40,421 bases of DNA from Methanobacteriota archaeon (GTDB taxonomy: Archaea; Thermoplasmatota; Poseidoniia; Poseidoniales; Poseidoniaceae), in contig JABIHC010000082.1 of the NCBI GenBank assembly GCA_018649825.1, forward strand, positions 1 through 40,421, written 5' to 3'. Made by a program: the position numbers and the translations under genes. This document shows, in pieces, positions 35,610 through 40,421 of the stretch. Numbering within the stretch: position 1 is the first letter of the stretch; each line of letters opens with the position of its first letter. The notes beneath the pieces are model-generated. The model worked only from the letters and a program-made list of their open reading frames with translations, searched no databases and was not told the DNA's origin.

Positions 35610-36113
35610 TCAATGGTGGTGGTGTCCATCGGGGCCGTGTGCATGACCATGAGACAATTCTTCCTCAGATGCCTTTCGGAGTTCGACTACTTCAACATCA
35701 AAGGTAAGCGTTTGTCCGGCTAGGAAGTGATTAAAATCAACTGTTACGGTTTCAGCACCAATGGTAAGAATTCTGAAAGGTGCAGGTTGCCCCTGCATAT
35801 CGGCAACAAGAGTCATTCCTACTTCCAACTTGAACTCATCGTCATCTTCGGGGAATTGCGCCTTGGGTAGTTCCATGACACCATTCTCATCTCTTTCTCC
35901 ATATGCGCGTGCGGGTTCAAGGGTGAATTTCCGTGATTCTCCTTTCTTTGCACCCATGATTTCCTCTTCAAATCCAGGGATCATTTGCATATGCCCAACT
36001 AAGAAAGTCAACGGCTCGCCACCATCACTAGTGTCAAAGACGCTATCGTCTTGTAGAGTTCCGGTATAATGTACGCTCGCAATAATATCTTTTTCAACAA
36101 CTTCGTCTGACAT
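35610..36113 (-). CDS. FKBP-type peptidyl-prolyl isomerase, SlyD-like with His-rich tail
   Basis: DIIASVHYTGTLQDDSVFDTSDGGEPLTFLVGHMQMIPGFEEEIMGAKKGE...DFNHFLAGQTLTFDVEV...HGHAHGPDGHHHH. Confidence 0.92.
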   Translation of the reverse strand: MSDEVVEKDIIASVHYTGTLQDDSVFDTSDGGEPLTFLVGHMQMIPGFEEEIMGAKKGESRKFTLEPARAYGERDENGVMELPKAQFPEDDDEFKLEVGMTLVADMQGQPAPFRILTIGAETVTVDFNHFLAGQTLTFDVEVVELRKASEEELSHGHAHGPDGHHHH

Positions 36114-36118
36114 ATTTT

Positions 36119-37108
36119 TCACCTTCTTGTAGTATATGAATATACAAGAGTTTTCAGCTTTGCAGCAATATTTGCAGGCAGAATAAGTTCTGCCTCTTTT
36201 TCCTCAATGAATTCAATAGCAGCATCAATACCAATGCGCTCGCCCTTTGCCCATATTTGACCAATGATATTGGAGCGATGTTCTTCCTCAACTGCTTCAT
36301 TATCAAGAATATCTTTGACTTCATATTTGTATTCCAAATACTTTCGTCGGCTGAGCTTTTTGGATTTCGGTTGCCTGCCGCCGCCTTTCTGATCAGGGCG
36401 GCGTCGGCGTTTTGGTTTGAATGAACCAACTTTTTTGGCAACAGCCTCAATGGATTTCTTAGCCGCACCTTCTAAGTGTGGATTAGCAATAATGGTTTCT
36501 CCTTCTGGTGCAATTACTACTTGCTCAAGGGAAACAGTCGCCTCACTTTCCATAACCTCTAATTGAACCTCAATGGCATTAACCTCTTCTGGTAATTCAG
36601 TTTCGGCGTTATCTTCACTTTGGGGTGTCTCAACAACCTCTTCAATAGACTTCTCATCACTGGAGAGGGGTGCCTCTGGAGTTTCAGGGAGATTTTCCGC
36701 TTCAACTAATGGTACTTCAGCGACCTCTTTTATTTCCTCAATTGGTATTTCTGGAACATCTATTTCACTTGGCTTATCAAGTGCCTCTCGCTTTTCCACT
36801 AGTGCGGCACTTTTCTGCTCTAGTGTTTCTTCCTTGTCTTTTTTGAAAACAGAAGGTGCTGCTTGGGGCTTGATTTGCTTGGTAAGATAAGCAGCAGGTA
36901 CCGCAGGTGCAGCACTTGCTTGTGTCTGTTCAAAGCGCTTTTTCATTTCCGCTGCAGTCGGTTTTCTTTGTGAAGCCGGCTTTGCTTGCTTTGGAGTAGG
37001 TTTGGGGGCAGGTGGACGAGTGGCTTTGGACTTGGATGTCTTTGAGCCACCTGTGAAGATGTTTGACGGGTCTTCGCCGCCACGACGTCTTCTCCCTCTT
37101 CCTCTCAC
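36119..37108 (-). CDS. Uncharacterised modular protein: Arg/Gly-rich N-terminus, acidic Pro/Glu middle, basic linker, helical C-terminal domain
   Basis: Likely GTG start at 37108 (VRGRGRRRRGGEDPSNIF...), which removes overlap with tsaD. C-terminus RRKYLEYKYEVKDILDNEAVEEEHRSNIIGQIWAKGERIG. Confidence 0.6.
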   Translation of the reverse strand: MRGRGRRRRGGEDPSNIFTGGSKTSKSKATRPPAPKPTPKQAKPASQRKPTAAEMKKRFEQTQASAAPAVPAAYLTKQIKPQAAPSVFKKDKEETLEQKSAALVEKREALDKPSEIDVPEIPIEEIKEVAEVPLVEAENLPETPEAPLSSDEKSIEEVVETPQSEDNAETELPEEVNAIEVQLEVMESEATVSLEQVVIAPEGETIIANPHLEGAAKKSIEAVAKKVGSFKPKRRRRPDQKGGGRQPKSKKLSRRKYLEYKYEVKDILDNEAVEEEHRSNIIGQIWAKGERIGIDAAIEFIEEKEAELILPANIAAKLKTLVYSYTTRR

Positions 37109-37172
37109 TATACAGTCTCCCGTATTTTTGTCGTGAAAACGGCCTCTTATAACCACTTGTGCAAGAAAACGA

Positions 37173-38180
37173 TTAACTCCAAGTAATTTCAGCACTGTCA
37201 GTACGCATATATTGATTGATTTTACTATCCTCAATGTTCATTTCATTGCCGCTTATGAGGCGAAGTCGCCCGAGAACTGCAATCATACTTCCATTGTCAA
37301 TACAATATTTTTTTTCAGGAACAAAACACTCGCCATCACGTTGTTCAGCCATCATGGAAGACATATTTCGCAATTTTTGATTACATGCAACACCGCCACC
37401 CAAAAGCAATTCGCTCTTACCTGTGTGAGCAAGTGCTCTTTCAGCAACTTCAACGCATGCAGCAAAAACGTGTTCCTGTAAACTCCAGCAAACAGCATCT
37501 AAGGGCGCTCCCTTTGCAACCATCATCAATGCCGCAGTAAGAACTCCCGAGAATGCAAGATCCATTCCCTGAACTGCATATGGTAAGGAAAAATCGTCAA
37601 GGCTGGAGTTTGGGTTCGCAGTAATCCATCGTAGCGCATTTTTTTCTATCACTGGTCCTCCTGGAAAAGGTATGCCCTGTTCACGGGCAAATTTATCCAA
37701 CATATTTCCAATTCCAATGTCCAAAGTTTCTCCGAGCACTCTGTACTTCCCCTCAAGACGGGCAATGATTTGGGTATTTCCACCAGATACATACAAGAGT
37801 ACTGGGTCACTACAATCACATTCTTGTCTGCCTATTTCGATGTGTGCAACACAGTGATTAACGCCAATCAATGGCACCTCCCAAGCAGTTGATATTGTCC
37901 TTGCAACAGATGCTCCAATACGTAAACAAGGGCCTAAACCTGGACCCTGCGAGAATGCAATTGCTGAAATATCTTCACTTTTCAATGAATGTTTTGCAAA
38001 TAATTGTTCGATTAATGATTGACAATTTTCAGCATGATGATCGGCAGCTTCCCGTGGATGAATCCCCCCCTTTACTGGGCGAACAAATGCCGAAGTAGAA
38101 GGTAAAGGGTTACCCTCGTCGTCACACAATCCAATGGAAAAGGTGTGCGCAGTAGACTCTATTCCGAGCGTGTAAGACAT
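37173..38180 (-). CDS. kae1: tRNA N6-threonylcarbamoyladenosine synthase catalytic subunit Kae1/TsaD
   Basis: LGIESTAHTFSIGL, NHCVAHIEIGR, YVSGGNTQI, LLGGGVACNQKLR. Start MSYTLGIES at 38180. Confidence 0.93.
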   Translation of the reverse strand: MSYTLGIESTAHTFSIGLCDDEGNPLPSTSAFVRPVKGGIHPREAADHHAENCQSLIEQLFAKHSLKSEDISAIAFSQGPGLGPCLRIGASVARTISTAWEVPLIGVNHCVAHIEIGRQECDCSDPVLLYVSGGNTQIIARLEGKYRVLGETLDIGIGNMLDKFAREQGIPFPGGPVIEKNALRWITANPNSSLDDFSLPYAVQGMDLAFSGVLTAALMMVAKGAPLDAVCWSLQEHVFAACVEVAERALAHTGKSELLLGGGVACNQKLRNMSSMMAEQRDGECFVPEKKYCIDNGSMIAVLGRLRLISGNEMNIEDSKINQYMRTDSAEITWS

Positions 38181-38212
38181 TGGTTTCATATCAACTGACG
38201 AGGGCATAACAT

Positions 38213-39607
38213 ATGAACACTCCCACCCCTGCTTGCATCATGCGCACTCTATTGGTGGGATGCGGTCCCATCGCTCACCTCGCCAAAGGCAAGGGTCCAG
38301 TCTGCGGCGCTGAAATGTCAAATGTGGAAGAATTAGTAAGTCCAAAAGGCATGGGTATTTTGATTGAAAATGGCATTATCTGTCAAATATCAAATGAGCA
38401 AGAATTGCTTGAGGAATATGCTCCCTGGGTAAATAAGGGAAGCATACATTCCCCCACTTCTTCAAGAAATAGGCCGAAATTATCTGAATATACTCAACAG
38501 GACGGTACCCGCATCCTTAATTTAGGCGGCAGTGCAATTATTCCCGGGCTCATTGATTCACATTCCCATCTCCTTTGGGCTGGTGATAGGTCACAGGAAT
38601 CTCAATGGCGCGCACAGGGTAAATCGTATGCTGAAATCGCTCAATTGGGTGGAGGCATAGGGTATACTGTCGCCGAAACCCGTCAGTCATCAAAGCAAGA
38701 TTTGCTAAACCTTGGTATCGACCGATTACAAACTGCTTTGCGAAATGGCACAACAATTCTAGAGGCAAAAAGTGGCTATGGGTTAACAACTGAATCCGAG
38801 TTACTATTACTGGATGCTGCAAATGAATTGCAGAAGATTTCAGGTTTGCCAGCACTTGACCTCACTTGGCTAGGCGCCCATGACACGCCACCAAGTGCTA
38901 TGGATGCCAATCTCTCTAGACAGTCATATGTAGAATCAATCTTAAGCGAACAACTACCACAAGTATTGGAACAAAATATTGCCCGTTCAGCAGATGTTTT
39001 CTGTGAGCCAGGTTGGTTTACAATTGAGGAGACCGCTGAGATACTTACTGCTTCAAAAAAGGGGGGACTTGACCTTCGCATACATGTAGATGAGTTCAAG
39101 GATGGTGGTGGATTGGAGTTGGCAGCAGAAATTGAAGTTACTACTGCTGACCACGCTCATCATTCATCAGACGATGCTAGGCAAAAAGCCCATGATGCTG
39201 GAGTAATGCAAGGTTTTTTACCAGGGACTCCTTATGTCATGGGTGAAGAATCACCTCCATTATTACATTGTCAAAATGAAGGCTGGATGTTTAGTATTGC
39301 TACTGATTATAACCCAAACTGCATGACTTTATCCTTGCCATTTATCGGCTCCTTGGCAGTAAATAGGGGGGGTCTAGATCCATTAGCAGCTCTTGTTGCT
39401 TGTACCCGTAATTCGGGGCATACAATTGCCAATTCTTCTGCAAAACCCCATGGGATGATAGTTGAGGGTGGCATCGCAGATCTAAATATTCTTTCAAGTA
39501 GGCAGTGGCAGTATTGGTGTTTGAGTCCTGGTGATTCGCCCTTTGCTGCAACCATGATTGCAGGCGAATTGCACAAGCACAATTCTATTGGTGGAGTGAC
39601 ACGCTAA
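38213..39607 (+). CDS. hutI: Imidazolonepropionase
   Basis: IIPGLIDSHSHLLWAGDR, LEAKSGYGLTTESELLLL, LRIHVDEFKDGGGLELAAEI, TADHAHHSS, IATDYNPNC. Start could be at 38240. Confidence 0.92.
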   Translation: MNTPTPACIMRTLLVGCGPIAHLAKGKGPVCGAEMSNVEELVSPKGMGILIENGIICQISNEQELLEEYAPWVNKGSIHSPTSSRNRPKLSEYTQQDGTRILNLGGSAIIPGLIDSHSHLLWAGDRSQESQWRAQGKSYAEIAQLGGGIGYTVAETRQSSKQDLLNLGIDRLQTALRNGTTILEAKSGYGLTTESELLLLDAANELQKISGLPALDLTWLGAHDTPPSAMDANLSRQSYVESILSEQLPQVLEQNIARSADVFCEPGWFTIEETAEILTASKKGGLDLRIHVDEFKDGGGLELAAEIEVTTADHAHHSSDDARQKAHDAGVMQGFLPGTPYVMGEESPPLLHCQNEGWMFSIATDYNPNCMTLSLPFIGSLAVNRGGLDPLAALVACTRNSGHTIANSSAKPHGMIVEGGIADLNILSSRQWQYWCLSPGDSPFAATMIAGELHKHNSIGGVTR

Positions 39608-39806
39608 ATGGGCATGGTTTGAAAAAACAGTAAATGTAATAAATATAGGCAAATGACGATATTTCAATAAAGGCTCAGGGAAGTGGAAAAATGTACGATG
39701 ATCAAAGTGCGAAACTATCCCCCTCTCTCCCAGTCTGTTTGCAAACACTTCGTTTTCTTCCTTCACTAAACCCATGCATGATGAATGCCATAAATCTAAA
39801 TCTGGA

Positions 39807-39816
39807 TATAAAAATA
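39807..39816 (+). promoter_or_regulatory. Putative TATA box
   Basis: TATAAAAATA about 70 nt upstream of the 39884 ORF. Confidence 0.35.
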
Positions 39817-39883
39817 CTCACAATTTATGAAAAAACACCACAAGGGCGCGTGTTAGACTTTTAATGTTATTTCAGGTGATACT

Positions 39884-40198
39884 ATGTTAATGGAAACGAT
39901 TGTATGTTCGGCAAGAAAAGGTAGGGATGTACGGCTATTGCGATTATTAGAATCTCGCCAAGCTTTCAAAAATCGCTGTGAAGGTTGTATGGGTGCCTGG
40001 GTTGCACCAGCATCGGGGCAGAAAGGGATGTTTTTGGTCCAAGCAATATATGTTGATGAGGTTGCATGGAAAAATGCCAACGATCGGGTTATTTCTGAAC
40101 TTGATAGCAAAGATGGAGGAATTGATGTTGAATTTGCAGGTCCTCCGCTCATTGGCATGTTTACAATTGAGGCCGAGCAACTGCCATTCTCTAATTAG
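39884..40198 (+). CDS. Small hypothetical protein with CxxC, possibly ferredoxin-like (ABM-like) fold
   Basis: 104 aa; SD CAGGTGA 5' of the ATG; NRCEGCMGAWVAPASGQKGMFLVQAIYVDEVAWKNANDRV. Followed by a strong hairpin. Confidence 0.6.
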   Translation: MLMETIVCSARKGRDVRLLRLLESRQAFKNRCEGCMGAWVAPASGQKGMFLVQAIYVDEVAWKNANDRVISELDSKDGGIDVEFAGPPLIGMFTIEAEQLPFSN

Positions 40199-40219
40199 AC
40201 AAAAAAAGAGCCCCCGTTC

Positions 40220-40245
40220 GGGCGCATAATGATAGTTATGCGCCC
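40220..40245 (+). terminator. Intrinsic-terminator-like hairpin
   Basis: GGGCGCATAA-TGATAG-TTATGCGCCC perfect 10-bp stem, flanked by an A-tract upstream (40201-40207) and T-rich sequence downstream. Confidence 0.65.
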
Positions 40246-40421
40246 TTTGATACTTTTTGGCCATTCTGTGAAAACCTTCGATTCGCTAAAATCATCCCAA
40301 GTAGCCTCGCAGTATTGCGTTTATTGACTAATTGGCGAGAAATGAATTTTTCTAATGGCCAGTTTTACCCATTTATCACCCTTTGAGCCTAGAGGGGAAG
40401 GGGTGCTAGTTGAGAAGGATG

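Noticed and set aside
39608-39883. Possible ncRNA or tRNA in the longer intergenic regions (895-1037, 9095-9327, 39608-39883, 40246-40421)
   Set aside because: No cloverleaf, T-loop GTTCGAAT-type or convincing conserved structure was found by eye; tRNAscan/Infernal would be needed.
40250-40365. TGGCCATT / AATGGCCA inverted pair downstream of the terminator
   Set aside because: Core TGGCCA is self-palindromic and the copies are ~100 bp apart; expected by chance.

Overview
Archaeal chromosomal segment, 40.4 kb and densely coding. The set rpS19e-PDCD5-rpL39e-rpL31e-rpS17e, Kae1/TsaD and TATA/BRE-like promoters mark it as archaeal. Low GC and large Pro-rich-tailed surface proteins suggest a marine Euryarchaeota (Poseidoniales/MGII-like) lineage, which is inference only. 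There is no CRISPR array, transposon, rRNA or convincing tRNA. Most of the window is housekeeping: SHMT (partial), alanine/aspartate-type aminotransferase, EVE protein, RND exporter, ValS, DinB, SerA, IscA-like, ArsC-like, ribosomal operon, SPOUT methyltransferase, ABC-2 exporter, methylmalonyl-CoA epimerase and mutase, SlyD-like FKBP, TsaD and HutI. The standout is a compact minus-strand preQ0 (archaeosine precursor) operon at 27737-30987: RHH regulator - folE - queE - queC::msrB fusion - queD. In the QueC::MsrB fusion, the positions aligning to the four QueC zinc cysteines appear to be Ser/Ser/Ser/Asp, while a complete MsrB domain with its own CxxC...CxxC and catalytic Cys is appended. A 29-bp near-perfect palindrome plus an extra half-site directly abuts the TATA box of the RHH gene, suggesting an autoregulated, leaderless preQ0 regulon. 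Other points of interest are an iodotyrosine-deiodinase-like flavoprotein, a stand-alone PqqD-like protein, several perfect palindromes in leader regions, and unusual surface or membrane proteins. All family calls come from motif recognition by eye; no database search was run.
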